34,806 bases of DNA from Selenomonas sp. (GTDB lineage Bacteria; Bacillota_C; Negativicutes; Selenomonadales; Selenomonadaceae), in contig NZ_JAILPX010000001.1 of NCBI RefSeq assembly GCF_024699275.1, positions 1 to 34,806 of the forward strand, given 5' to 3'. The position numbers were made by a program, and so were the translations under genes. The notes below the pieces were generated by a model. That model made no database searches, was not told the DNA's origin, and worked only from the letters and a program-made list of their open reading frames with translations. Shown here in pieces: positions 18,165-26,735 of this stretch (its first letter is position 1; the number at the start of each line of letters is the position of its first letter).

Positions 18165-18177
18165 TGCCTGCTCCCAT

Positions 18178-18252
18178 AAAAAACCGGTACAACTATTTCC
18201 CCCTGCCAGACGCTCTGCGTCGAAGGGCGTAAACTAGTTGTACCGGTTTTTT
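18178..18252. terminator. Bidirectional terminator between the LptA-like gene and the symporter
   Basis: AAAAAACCGGTACAACTA (18178–18195) is perfectly complementary to 18235–18252, giving A- and T-runs on both strands. The 39-nt loop holds a second small stem, GACGC/GCGTC (18209–18221). It serves the two convergent genes. Confidence 0.9.
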
Positions 18253-18261
18253 CATGGAAAA

Positions 18262-19683
18262 TCATTCGGACTCGCAGGTCAAATCCACCACTTCTCCCTT
18301 TTTCTCCTTAACTACCACTTCCCGCTGGAATTCAAAGCATTCATCCGCAACATCCTTATTGAGCCATAACAGACAAATAAGATTGGGAATAGCCATAAGA
18401 CCATTCATGGTATCGGAAAAATTCCAAACCACTTCCAGTGCCGTAGTGGCTCCCACAAAGGTCACCAAACTGAACAGGACACGATAGCCCATGATTACCG
18501 GGCGTTTCCTGACCAAATACTCCAAGGCCTTTTCCCCGTAATACTCCCAGCCCAGAATGGTAGAAAAGGCAAAAAGGCTCAGGGAAATGGAGATAATCAA
18601 TTTTCCATAATCGCCAAACACCGTACTGAAGGCCGCAATGGTCAGTTCAGCCCCGGAAAGCAATTCTCCCGTATCCGGATTGACTGCCCCCAGCATCCCC
18701 GAGGAAGCAATAACCAAACCGGTAAGCATGCAGACAATCATGGTGTCAAAAAAGGTTCCCGTCATATTCACATAGCCCTGACGGGAGGCATGGTCTGTCT
18801 GCGCAGCGGCAGCGGCAATAGGTGCAGAGCCCAAACCTGCCTCATTGGAAAACACGCCCCGGGCCACCCCCCAGCGCATAGAAGTCAGCATGGAGGCCAC
18901 AATGGAGCCGCCCACACCACCAGCCACAGAATCAAAAGAAAAGGCCATCCGGAACATTTCGGCAATACCAGCCGGTACAGCCTCAAAATTAACCACAATC
19001 ACAATGGCAGCCGTCACAAAATAGAAGCCCGCCATAACCGGCACCACCACACTGGACACCTTGCCGATACTGCGAATCCCCTGAATCAGTACGACCAGGG
19101 CAAAAACCATGATGACCAGACCCGTAGCATAGGCAGGCACCCCATAACTATGGGATAATGCCGCTGCAATGGAATTGGCCTGAGTCATATTGCCGATGCC
19201 AAAGGAAGCCAGCACCACAAACAAAGCAAAGAGAAAGGCCAGTGTCCGGCCAGCGTATTTATTCCTAATGCCATACTTCATGGCATACATGGGACCACCA
19301 GCCATCTCCCCCACAGAATTGGTTTCCCGATATTTTACCGCCAGCACCGACTCTGCATATTTGGTGGACAGACCAAAAGCAGCGCTGATCCACATCCAGA
19401 CCAGAGCGCCAGGGCCGCCTAATACCATAGCCGTAGCCACCCCTACGATATTACCTGTTCCCACCGTAGCGGACAGCGCGGTCATCAAGGATTGAAAGGG
19501 CGAAATATCCCCTTCATGTTCATCCCGGTGACGAAAAATCATCCGAATGGCATAGACCAAATTGCGCCAGGGCAAAAAATGCAATCGCACCGTCAGGAAT
19601 ATCCCGGTTCCCACCAACAGTGCCAACATGATCGGTCCCCAAACGAAATTATTGACATCCGCCATTAAACTTGCAAAATCCAT
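18262..19683 (-). CDS. Sodium:alanine symporter family protein (AGCS)
   Basis: AGCS carriers import alanine or glycine with sodium across the cytoplasmic membrane. The 473-residue protein has about ten hydrophobic segments. Family signatures include [50 protein letters not shown] near 65–110 and RGVFSNEAGLGSAPIAAAAA near 270. GWEYYGEKALEYL lies near the C-terminus. The start ATG at 19683 has GAGGG ten bases upstream. It is a single-gene unit with its own promoter and a shared bidirectional terminator. Substrate choice between alanine, glycine and glutamine cannot be settled here. Confidence 0.93.
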   Translation of the reverse strand: MDFASLMADVNNFVWGPIMLALLVGTGIFLTVRLHFLPWRNLVYAIRMIFRHRDEHEGDISPFQSLMTALSATVGTGNIVGVATAMVLGGPGALVWMWISAAFGLSTKYAESVLAVKYRETNSVGEMAGGPMYAMKYGIRNKYAGRTLAFLFALFVVLASFGIGNMTQANSIAAALSHSYGVPAYATGLVIMVFALVVLIQGIRSIGKVSSVVVPVMAGFYFVTAAIVIVVNFEAVPAGIAEMFRMAFSFDSVAGGVGGSIVASMLTSMRWGVARGVFSNEAGLGSAPIAAAAAQTDHASRQGYVNMTGTFFDTMIVCMLTGLVIASSGMLGAVNPDTGELLSGAELTIAAFSTVFGDYGKLIISISLSLFAFSTILGWEYYGEKALEYLVRKRPVIMGYRVLFSLVTFVGATTALEVVWNFSDTMNGLMAIPNLICLLWLNKDVADECFEFQREVVVKEKKGEVVDLTCESE

Positions 19684-19718
19684 ACATTCACATCCCTCTA
19701 AAACATAAGAACAACATC

Positions 19719-19747
19719 ATTATAGTAAACTATTGTTAAGTTGTAAA
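19719..19747 (-). promoter_or_regulatory. Sigma-A promoter for the AGCS symporter
   Basis: On the minus strand TTTACA (19747–19742), a 17-bp spacer and TATAAT (19724–19719). Confidence 0.75.
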
Positions 19748-19856
19748 TAAACCCTCGCTTAAAATTCTTCCTCGTTCAATAAATGTGTACAGGAATTAAC
19801 AGGAAAAACATTTTATCATGCCGAATATGCTAAAAGGAAGAAACGAGGAGATATTT

Positions 19857-21077
19857 ATGAAAAAAAATCGTACGAGTCTTTATCTATTGCTTATCGCCAT
19901 AGCTTTGGCAGTTGGTATCGGTGCCTACTGGTATACTGCCGGTCTGGATGCCATCCTGGTACTCAACGCAGCAGCTGCTACTTTTATCACCGCCCTGCCC
20001 CTGCCTTATATGCTGGGAAAGATTCTCCCCTATACGCGCGGAGCCCGGCAGGCAAGGAAAAATGATATTCAGCTGGCCAGCAACAGCCAATTAGCTGAAA
20101 TCGACAATATCGACACCCTGATTCTGGCCCGTCACGGTGTTATCACCGAAGGTCATCCCTATGTGGCCAGCCTCTATCCTGCCGGTGTCAGCCAAAGCAC
20201 CCTGCTCTCCCTGGCCGCCTCAGCCGAGAAACAGGCCACGCACCCCTTAGGAAGGGCCATCTACGAAACCGCCAGCCAGCGAAATCTGCAACTTATGGAA
20301 GCCAGTACCTTCACCGAGATTCCCGGTTGCGGTGTCGAGGCCATCGTCGGACGCAACTCCCTGCGGGTAGGCAGCCTTGCCTGGATGAAACGCGAGGGCA
20401 TTGAAATTTCCGCTGAACTCATCACCAAAAATGACCAATTGGCCCAGCGGGGACATAGCACAGTCTTTGTGGCGAATGGCAAATACTGCCGAGGCATCAT
20501 CGCCATTGACGATGCCTTATCTACAGATACCCTGAGAGCCATCCGCAAAATACAGCGGCAAAAAGTCCAGATGGTAATGCTGACCCGAGAAAACAAGCGT
20601 ACCGCCGCCGCCATCGGCAAGGAGGCCGGCCTGAATGCAGCCCACGGTCAGCTCACCACCGAGGGAAAACTTCGGGAAATCCAACTCTTAAAGGCCAGAG
20701 GTACCGGCATAGCTTTGGTCGACCGGGAAAAAATAGAGGACCGCCTGATAAAATCCGTAGATGCCGTTATCGAACTGGCTCCCCTTAAAGAAGATAACGA
20801 TGAAGCTCAACCCCTTCCTACCCAACCGCAAAATCCCCAGGCTATTTTTCTGCAAAGCGGTATGCTTTGGGATTTTGCCACCTTAAAGGAAATCGGCCAG
20901 CAAACGGCAGCGCGCATCAAACTGAACAAACTGATTGCCCTGCTATCCTTTCTCCTCATCCTCCCCCTCGCCGCCGGCGCCCTCTATGCTTTTGGTGTCC
21001 CCTTCCTCCCCGCATGGGGAGCTCTGGCCGGACAGGGAGCAACCCTGCTGCTGATTATCCTGAACTCTCTGCGCTAA
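19857..21077 (+). CDS. Truncated P1B-type ATPase-like membrane protein lacking catalytic motifs (pseudoenzyme)
   Basis: The 406-residue protein aligns by eye with the C-terminal two thirds of heavy-metal P1B ATPases (CopA/ZntA type). Two membrane helices (about 7–26 and 32–54) match the pair around the metal-binding CPx helix, but CPC-A reads ALPLP (46–50). DKTGTLT is ARHGVIT (91–97), so the phosphorylated aspartate is alanine. TGDN is TREN (243–246) and the GDGxNDxP segment is VDREKIEDR (288–296). Retained are the HP motif of the nucleotide domain (H129–P130), GCGVEAIVGRNSLRVGS (157–173), and the terminal helix pair with LPLAAGALYAFGVPFLP. The N-terminal helices and actuator domain are missing. 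The frame is intact, with GAGGAG six bases before the ATG, and the gene ends in a strong terminator. It therefore looks like a maintained gene and not decay debris. It cannot pump by the normal cycle; its role is unknown. Confidence 0.8.
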   Translation: MKKNRTSLYLLLIAIALAVGIGAYWYTAGLDAILVLNAAAATFITALPLPYMLGKILPYTRGARQARKNDIQLASNSQLAEIDNIDTLILARHGVITEGHPYVASLYPAGVSQSTLLSLAASAEKQATHPLGRAIYETASQRNLQLMEASTFTEIPGCGVEAIVGRNSLRVGSLAWMKREGIEISAELITKNDQLAQRGHSTVFVANGKYCRGIIAIDDALSTDTLRAIRKIQRQKVQMVMLTRENKRTAAAIGKEAGLNAAHGQLTTEGKLREIQLLKARGTGIALVDREKIEDRLIKSVDAVIELAPLKEDNDEAQPLPTQPQNPQAIFLQSGMLWDFATLKEIGQQTAARIKLNKLIALLSFLLILPLAAGALYAFGVPFLPAWGALAGQGATLLLIILNSLR

Positions 21078-21096
21078 GAAAGAACACCCGGCCAAC

Positions 21097-21142
21097 AAAA
21101 AATCCGGTGCCTGAAAAGTATACTTCAGGCACCGGATTTTTT
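21097..21142. terminator. Bidirectional terminator
   Basis: A 19-bp perfect inverted repeat (21097–21115 / 21124–21142, arms containing TCCGGTGCCTGAA) with an A-run and T-run at its ends separates the convergent P1B-like and P-loop/Asp23 genes. Confidence 0.92.
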
Positions 21143-21166
21143 ATCGCTCTGGCGAAAACAGCCTGC

Positions 21167-22000
21167 CTACGCCTTAACGTACAGCGTTTTCACCTGGATA
21201 TTCACTTCATGGACAATCATGCCGGTCATAAATTCCACAGCCTCCCGCACATTCTGCTGAGCCTGCACCAACAATGTCGGAATATGATTGCCATACGTCA
21301 GCACAACGCCACAGACAATCTTGAGGCCCATGTCCTCCTCCCCCCGCATCAGGTGTTTGACCTGCAGGCCATCCACCTTGGTGATGGCTTCAATCTTATC
21401 CAGGACAGTCCTGACGATGGATTTTATCGCTGCATCATCAATGGAAAGCTTGCCATAATAGCTGAACACCGGACGGACGATGGACTTTTCCCCCAAGCGG
21501 CGTCGCTTCGTTGAAGAACGCTTAAACAGCGTCTGCAGGGGGTCCACCAAATACCCGGAAAAATGTGGTTTAAGCTCAATCGTCGGTACGGGAATGATAT
21601 GTTTCCCTTCCTTCAACCGATAATACTGCGCCTTCGCCATCTCCTGTTTGGTCGCCACATCCTCAATATGGATGATCTTGGCAATGGGAGGCAGCTGCAA
21701 CGCCTTGGCAATCTTAAAGACCATGTTCTCAGAAGTCCCCAGAACCAGGATGCGATGCGGCTGCGTCTCCTTAATGGCTTTCTGCACCTCTTCTGCATGT
21801 CCCGGCAACACAAAAATAGCCCGCCGCACCGCCATGATTTTGCTCGGTTCTTTTTTGGCGGAATGACCACCCATTATCTTGCCGTCCTTAATCAGGATTC
21901 CGTCATCGATAATGGCGTCCGCCTTATGTTGGTGCGCCACAATCAGCGCGTGGTGACTTTTGCCGGTGCCGCTGGGCCCGACTAAAGCAATCACATCCAT
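21167..22000 (-). CDS. P-loop ATPase fused to an Asp23/Gls24-like domain
   Basis: The 277-residue protein has an N-terminal P-loop (GPSGTGKS, residues 8–15) in a nucleotide-binding domain of about 150 residues. A basic linker (FKRSSTKRRRLGEKS) follows. The C-terminal part, about 190–277, reads like an Asp23/Gls24 (DUF322) domain: GKLSIDDAAIKSIVRTVLDKIEAI, GLKIVCGVVLTYGNHIPTLLVQAQQNVREAVEFMTGMIVHEVNIQVKTLYV. Asp23 proteins are associated with the cell envelope and with alkaline or envelope stress in Firmicutes, while the ATPase part has no function I can name. It follows the PHP gene by 15 nt and is the last gene of its group. The start ATG at 22000 has GGAGAG about seven bases upstream. The domain assignment is by motif reading only. 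Confidence 0.75.
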   Translation of the reverse strand: MDVIALVGPSGTGKSHHALIVAHQHKADAIIDDGILIKDGKIMGGHSAKKEPSKIMAVRRAIFVLPGHAEEVQKAIKETQPHRILVLGTSENMVFKIAKALQLPPIAKIIHIEDVATKQEMAKAQYYRLKEGKHIIPVPTIELKPHFSGYLVDPLQTLFKRSSTKRRRLGEKSIVRPVFSYYGKLSIDDAAIKSIVRTVLDKIEAITKVDGLQVKHLMRGEEDMGLKIVCGVVLTYGNHIPTLLVQAQQNVREAVEFMTGMIVHEVNIQVKTLYVKA

Positions 22001-22015
22001 ATACAGCTCTCCTGA

Positions 22016-22852
22016 CTAACGATTAAACTTGCCCTGTGGCCGGTAAAAAGCTTCCGCCCACTTATCCTCAATGGTAAACTCGCCCACCTCTGTAGGATAA
22101 CGAGTAGGATAACCATGAAAATCCGAACCACCTGACGGCAACAGCCCATATTCCTGCGCCAGCGCATAATAGCGGGCCGTATCTTCCGAATCGTGCCGCG
22201 GGTAGAATACTTCGATTCCCTCAATCCCCCGCTGACAGATATCCCGCACCAATTCATCATCCCCCACCAACTTGGGATGCGCCAAAACCGAGATACCGCC
22301 AGCCGCCTTGATGAGCTCAATGATCTCCTCGACTTCCAAATGATAGTGCGGCACATATGCAGGCTTTCCCTTTTCCAATACAGCAGAAAAGGCCTCCCGC
22401 ACGGAAGTGAAGTACCCTTTTTTCACCAGAATTCGCGCAATATGCGAACGACTGATGGACTTACTGACACCAGCCAAGGTGAGCACCTCCCCCTCCGTAA
22501 GGGAATACCCCAGCTGCTGCAGTTTTTCCACCATCTCACTGAAACGCGTCCAGCGTGCCTCTGTCACATCATTCAGCTTATCAATCAAATCGGGATAATA
22601 TATATCCACATTATACCCCAAGATATGGATTTCGTGCACCGGATGATGGGCACTGAACTCAATCCCTGGAATCACATGAATTCCCTTGGCAGGGTATCGC
22701 CCGTTCTCATAAAGGTAGCTCACGCCGTCCACGGTATCATGATCGGTGATGGCCATATATTTGAGACCGGCTGCTTTTGCTGCTTCCACAAGATCTTCTG
22801 GTGTAAGTTTTCCATCCGAAAAGGTTGTGTGCATGTGCAAATCACTTGCCAT
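22016..22852 (-). CDS. PHP-domain phosphoesterase (RNase AM/YciV-like)
   Basis: PHP proteins of this size hydrolyse nucleoside 3',5'-bisphosphates or trim RNA 5' ends with a trinuclear metal centre. All metal motifs are present in the 278-residue chain: [11 protein letters not shown] (4–14), ITDHDTVDG (35–43), [33 protein letters not shown] and the terminal [11 protein letters not shown]. The start ATG at 22852 has GGAG nine bases upstream. Its position between spoVS and the Asp23 fusion, downstream of the rny–ymdB genes, fits an RNA-turnover role, but this is inference. Confidence 0.88.
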   Translation of the reverse strand: MASDLHMHTTFSDGKLTPEDLVEAAKAAGLKYMAITDHDTVDGVSYLYENGRYPAKGIHVIPGIEFSAHHPVHEIHILGYNVDIYYPDLIDKLNDVTEARWTRFSEMVEKLQQLGYSLTEGEVLTLAGVSKSISRSHIARILVKKGYFTSVREAFSAVLEKGKPAYVPHYHLEVEEIIELIKAAGGISVLAHPKLVGDDELVRDICQRGIEGIEVFYPRHDSEDTARYYALAQEYGLLPSGGSDFHGYPTRYPTEVGEFTIEDKWAEAFYRPQGKFNR

Positions 22853-22884
22853 TTATTGTCACTCCTATGCCGAATCCGTGGCAC

Positions 22885-23145
22885 TTACCGCGGTTCTACG
22901 ATAAGCTTAATAGCAGTGCGCTCTTCCCCCTCGATATTGATATCGGTAAAGGCCGGAATGCAGATAAGGTCAATACCGTGAGGTGCCACAAAACCGCGGG
23001 CAATGGCTACAGCCTTTACTGCCTGGTTTAGCGCTCCCGCACCAATGGCCTGCATTTCTGCACTGGAATGCTCTCTGAGCACGCCAGCAAGTGCACCAGC
23101 TACTGAATTCGGATTAGATTTGGCAGATACTTTCAAGATTTCCAT
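22885..23145 (-). CDS. spoVS: Stage V sporulation protein S (SpoVS)
   Basis: The 86-residue chain is nearly identical in pattern to B. subtilis SpoVS (MEILKVSAKSNPNSVAGALAG … GALNQAVKAVAIARGFVAPHGIDLICIPAFTDI … GEERTAIKLIVEPR). SpoVS is a small Alba-like protein that affects spore coat assembly and septation in Bacillus, and it occurs widely in non-sporulating bacteria, where its role is unclear. The ATG at 23145 gives the standard N-terminus. Its GAGAGGA lies about 12 bases upstream, and an in-frame GTG nine bases upstream is a less likely alternative. Confidence 0.95.
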   Translation of the reverse strand: MEILKVSAKSNPNSVAGALAGVLREHSSAEMQAIGAGALNQAVKAVAIARGFVAPHGIDLICIPAFTDINIEGEERTAIKLIVEPR

Positions 23146-23295
23146 GATTTGCACACGTCCTCTCTTGCAACAAAACTGCAACAATGTTCTACATTTTTCC
23201 TATGACATACTTAACTGATACTACGTAAATATTCTGCACACAGAAAAAAAATCCTGCAAATTGGAAAAATCTTTGCCTGTATCCAACCGATAAAC

Positions 23296-24078
23296 TTATG
23301 CTTCTTTGATTAAGATTCGTTCCACCTTGATGGTACGATTGGTGTTGTCATCGATATCAACCACCAGAGCCGAATACACCATGGGGCCGCTTTCCTCCAA
23401 GTCAAAACGACAGGGCATGGCCGTAGTAAATTTCTGTAAAATAATCTCTGTTTTAACCCCTAGAATGGAATTCCATGGCCCCACCATGCCCAGGTCGGTA
23501 ATATAAGCCGTCCCCTGGGGCAGAATGCGTTCATCAGCCGTCTGAATGTGGGTATGAGTCCCCACCACAGCATTGACCCGGCCATCCAGATACCAGCCCA
23601 TGGCCATCTTTTCCGAAGTGGTTTCCGCATGGAAATCCAAAAAGATCACATCGCATTCCCGCTGCAGCTCCCGCAGGATTTCCTCAATCTTTTGGAAGGG
23701 ACAATCCAAAGCAGGCATAAAGGCCCGTCCGGAAAGGTTGACCACACCGATATTCTTCGCCTTGAAGGGGTAGATACAATACCCCTTGCCCGGCGTCCCC
23801 TCTGGATAATTTGCGGGACGAATCAGAAAAGGCTCCTGGTCGATGAACTCCAGAACATCCTTCTTGTCCCAAACATGATTCCCTGAAGTGATGATATCTG
23901 CCCCGCCATGATAGAGCCCATCCAAGGATTTTCTCGTATACCCCTTGCCTCCGGCAGAGTTCTCTCCATTGACAATCACCACATCGATACCCTTTTCTGC
24001 CTTGAGCTGGGCAGTGTATTTCTGAAACGCCTTACGGCCGGGCTTGCCCACAACATCCCCTGTCAGCATTACACGCAT
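23296..24078 (-). CDS. ymdB: Metallophosphoesterase YmdB
   Basis: YmdB is a calcineurin-like phosphodiesterase (2',3'-cyclic nucleotide activity in B. subtilis) that affects biofilm and motility decisions and is usually linked to rny. The 260-residue length fits. Metal-binding motifs are MLTGDVVGKPGRKAF (N-terminus), IVNGENSAGGKGYT, ITSGNHVWDKKD, FLDFHAETTSEK and VVGTHTHIQTADER. The start ATG at 24078 follows the unknown 180-aa gene by 12 nt. A weak terminator-like run of T residues lies after it near 23248–23280, so spoVS may be partly separate. Confidence 0.95.
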   Translation of the reverse strand: MRVMLTGDVVGKPGRKAFQKYTAQLKAEKGIDVVIVNGENSAGGKGYTRKSLDGLYHGGADIITSGNHVWDKKDVLEFIDQEPFLIRPANYPEGTPGKGYCIYPFKAKNIGVVNLSGRAFMPALDCPFQKIEEILRELQRECDVIFLDFHAETTSEKMAMGWYLDGRVNAVVGTHTHIQTADERILPQGTAYITDLGMVGPWNSILGVKTEIILQKFTTAMPCRFDLEESGPMVYSALVVDIDDNTNRTIKVERILIKEA

Positions 24079-24090
24079 AATTTACTCCTC

Positions 24091-24633
24091 TCAGCGATTG
24101 TAAACCACAACCTTATCCTTATCCCGCATCCCAATCATCTTTTCCTTGATGCGGGCTGCCTGAACTAAATCAAACATCTGATCCAGCACGTTGCTCTGCA
24201 TGGTGGAAAAATCCGGCTCCAAAGAATCCAGCGTATGAATATCCACCTGCAGGTCATCACCGAACTTATCCGCAAAAAGTTCTGCCAAAAGATCCAATTC
24301 TCCCCGCAGCATGGTAGCCAGCTGACGGCGGACATGTACCGTCATACGCGCGCCATTGACATCGACATCAATGGCCAGCCATACCGGAGAACGGCCATGC
24401 AGGTCATGGTATGTCTGCACACTCTTATCCACCAAATCCGCAAATTCTTCCATTTCTTCATGGGAAATCTGTTTCTGCACCACAAAATCCAGGGTGATTT
24501 CGGTATCCTTTGGTTCATAGGTTACCGAATAAAGTTCCGGATAACATACCAGCATGGAGGCCAACAGCTGTACTCCTGTACTCATCTCCTTGCGATCTGC
24601 CCCAGTCTTCCCCGTAAGATTAAATCCTAACAT
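24091..24633 (-). CDS. Conserved-looking protein of unknown function between rny and ymdB
   Basis: I do not recognise this 180-residue protein. It has no signal peptide, membrane segment or cysteine motif. Its first half is alternating hydrophobic-acidic sequence (EITLDFVVQKQISHEEMEEFADLVDKSVQTYHDLHGRS is the longest helix-like part). The middle holds the strand VWLAIDVDVNGARMTVHVRRQLATMLRGELDLL, and the C-terminus is rich in basic and acidic residues (KEKMIGMRDKDKVVVYNR). It is flanked closely by rny upstream (70 nt, containing a hairpin) and ymdB downstream (12 nt), and it starts with GAGG six bases before the ATG. Its place suggests a role with RNase Y or YmdB, but nothing in the sequence proves it. 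Confidence 0.7.
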   Translation of the reverse strand: MLGFNLTGKTGADRKEMSTGVQLLASMLVCYPELYSVTYEPKDTEITLDFVVQKQISHEEMEEFADLVDKSVQTYHDLHGRSPVWLAIDVDVNGARMTVHVRRQLATMLRGELDLLAELFADKFGDDLQVDIHTLDSLEPDFSTMQSNVLDQMFDLVQAARIKEKMIGMRDKDKVVVYNR

Positions 24634-24703
24634 AAACTATCCTCTCATGTAATAAGAGGGCGCAAGGCTCACGCCCTGCACCCTCCTAACATGCGCTTTC
24701 ACA

Positions 24704-26263
24704 TTATTTTGCATAATCGACGACACGGGTCTCACGGATAACCGTGGCCTTGATCTGGCCAGGATATTCCAGCTCGTCTTCGATTTTCTTGACAATGTTG
24801 TGTGCCAAGGCCGCGGCTTCTGCATCGTCCACCTTATCCGGCTTAACCATAACCCGAATCTCACGGCCTGCCTGAATGGCAAAGCAGCGCTCCACGCCCT
24901 CATAGGACTCCGCAATCTCTTCCAAGCTCTTAAGCCGTTTGAGATAGGATTCCAAGCTCTCACGACGAGCACCGGGACGAGCTGCCGATACGGCATCTGC
25001 TGCTGCCACCAATACAGCCTCAACACTGGTGGCTTCCACATCGCCATGATGGGCAGCAATGCAGTTGATGACATCCTTGGATTCCCGGAACTTCCGGGCG
25101 ATATCCGCGCCAATGGTGGTATGGCTGCCTTCCACCTCATGATCGATGGCCTTGCCGATATCGTGGAGCAGACCACCGCGCTTAGCCAGGGTCACATCAC
25201 AGCCCAATTCCGAGGCCATGACGCCAGCCAAATGGGAAACTTCGATGGAATGATTCAACACATTCTGCCCATAACTGGTGCGATAGCGCAAGCGGCCCAA
25301 AAGCTTGATGAGCTCCGGATGGATGCCGTGAACACCGGTATCAAAGGTTGCCTGCTCACCGGCTTCCTTGATGCGCATATCCACTTCCCGTTTGGCTTTT
25401 TCCACCATTTCCTCAATCCGGGCAGGATGGATGCGGCCATCCTGAATGAGCTTTTCCAAAGCAATACGGGCAGTTTCCCGGCGTACCGGATCAAAGCCCG
25501 ACAGAATAACCGCTTCCGGCGTATCGTCGATGATGAGGTCAATGCCCGTCAGCGTTTCCAGCGTGCGGATATTACGCCCCTCACGGCCGATAATCCGGCC
25601 CTTCATCTCATCGTTGGGCAATGCCACCACAGACACCGTGGTCTCAGCCACATGATCAGCAGCACAGCGCTGGATAGCCTGGCTCAGGATATCCCTTGCC
25701 TTCTTATCGGACTCATCCTTAATCTGCTGCTCATACTCCTTGATTTTCATGGCCTTCTCATGCTTCAGTTCCTCTTCCGCCTCAGCCATGAGCATTACCC
25801 TTGCCTCTTCAGCAGTCAGGCTGGAAATGCGTTCCAATTCCGTTTTCTGCTGTTCATGCATCTCATCAATCGCCTGTTGGGTCTTATCGATGCGAGCCTC
25901 CTTACGATTAAGGCCCTCCTCTTTCTTCTCCAGAGAATCCAACTTGCGATCCAGATTTTCCTCTTTTTGTACTACGCGGCGTTCCTGACGCTGCAGTTCG
26001 CTGCGACGTTCTTTCGTCTCACGGTCCAGCTCCTGACGCTGACGGTGAATCTCTTCCTTTGCTTCCAGCAAAGCTTCCTTCTTCTTCGTCTCGCCTTTTT
26101 CTTCCGCGTCCGCTACAATGCGTTTTGCTTCATCTTCAGCGGAGCCGATCTGCGCTTCTGCCGTACGCTTACGCGCGGTATAGCCCAATCCGGCACCGAT
26201 GACTGCTGCGATTATTACCGCTACTACTATTTCGATAACGATAATACTCACCCCCTTGTTCAT
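24704..26263 (-). CDS. rny: Ribonuclease Y (RNase Y)
   Basis: RNase Y is the membrane-anchored endoribonuclease that initiates mRNA decay in many Firmicutes. The 519-residue protein has an N-terminal membrane helix ([18 protein letters not shown], about 12–29) and a long charged coiled coil to about residue 200. A KH RNA-binding domain follows ([19 protein letters not shown], about 222–240). The HD domain contains [31 protein letters not shown] with the catalytic HD pair. The ATG at 26263 has no clear ribosome-binding site, while AAGGGGGTGA lies inside the first codons. The true start may be a non-ATG codon a few residues later. A strong promoter is 57 nt upstream. Confidence 0.96.
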   Translation of the reverse strand: MNKGVSIIVIEIVVAVIIAAVIGAGLGYTARKRTAEAQIGSAEDEAKRIVADAEEKGETKKKEALLEAKEEIHRQRQELDRETKERRSELQRQERRVVQKEENLDRKLDSLEKKEEGLNRKEARIDKTQQAIDEMHEQQKTELERISSLTAEEARVMLMAEAEEELKHEKAMKIKEYEQQIKDESDKKARDILSQAIQRCAADHVAETTVSVVALPNDEMKGRIIGREGRNIRTLETLTGIDLIIDDTPEAVILSGFDPVRRETARIALEKLIQDGRIHPARIEEMVEKAKREVDMRIKEAGEQATFDTGVHGIHPELIKLLGRLRYRTSYGQNVLNHSIEVSHLAGVMASELGCDVTLAKRGGLLHDIGKAIDHEVEGSHTTIGADIARKFRESKDVINCIAAHHGDVEATSVEAVLVAAADAVSAARPGARRESLESYLKRLKSLEEIAESYEGVERCFAIQAGREIRVMVKPDKVDDAEAAALAHNIVKKIEDELEYPGQIKATVIRETRVVDYAK

Positions 26264-26319
26264 TATTTGCGTTCATGCATTATTTATTGATTTTGATAGT
26301 TCTACGACTATACCCTACT

Positions 26320-26348
26320 ATTTTAATGTTTTTCCCCATGAGTGTCAA
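26320..26348 (-). promoter_or_regulatory. Sigma-A promoter for rny
   Basis: On the minus strand a consensus TTGACA (26348–26343), a 17-bp spacer and TAAAAT (26325–26320). Confidence 0.85.
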
Positions 26349-26424
26349 GAAATCCTAGCCAAAACAACACAAATGAAGTAAAATGGTAAAGTATTGATTG
26401 CAAAGGATTTTTGGGGGTAATACT

Positions 26425-26715
26425 ATGTTGAAATGCTCAGAGTGCCAACGGGATTTGCCGGAAAAAGAGGCCCTTGTAAATAAAACCGAAGACGGTCAGC
26501 AGCGGATTATCTGCCCCGAATGCTTTCAAAAGCTTACCGGTGTGGATTACAAGACCTTTGCCTTTCGCAAGGAAAACGCCAAACAGACGTTCTGGGCGGT
26601 GTTGTTCTGCCTGGCCGCCACCGTTTATGCCTTTATGGAAAAAGGTACCGAATGGGGTATTGGGGGCATTGTGCTGACCATCCTCGTGTACCTGTTCTCC
26701 AGCAAAGCAAAATAA
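26425..26715 (+). CDS. Small zinc-ribbon membrane protein of unknown function
   Basis: The 96-residue protein begins MLKCSECQRDLPEKEAL and has a second pair in IICPECFQKL, giving a C2–C2 zinc ribbon of the type found in many short membrane proteins. Two hydrophobic segments follow (TFWAVLFCLAATVYAF and GIGGIVLTILVYLFSS), so the ribbon is expected to face the cytoplasm. GGGGG eight bases before the ATG at 26425 decides the start over a longer frame. It is transcribed away from rny and ends in a strong bidirectional terminator. I do not recognise a specific family. Confidence 0.75.
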   Translation: MLKCSECQRDLPEKEALVNKTEDGQQRIICPECFQKLTGVDYKTFAFRKENAKQTFWAVLFCLAATVYAFMEKGTEWGIGGIVLTILVYLFSSKAK

Positions 26716-26735
26716 TTGCCATATATTATGGTACA

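Noticed and set aside
23230..23295. Strong terminator between ymdB and spoVS
   Set aside because: Only a 5-bp GCAAA/TTTGC stem precedes the T-run, so it is too weak to list as a terminator.
24634..24703. Terminator between rny and the 180-residue gene
   Set aside because: GGGCG/CGCCC forms a short hairpin but no T-run follows, so it is more likely a processing or spacer structure within the operon.
24800..26290. 496-codon plus-strand open frame opposite rny
   Set aside because: Shadow of rny; the leucine/phenylalanine-rich stretches come from the complement of the charged coiled coil.
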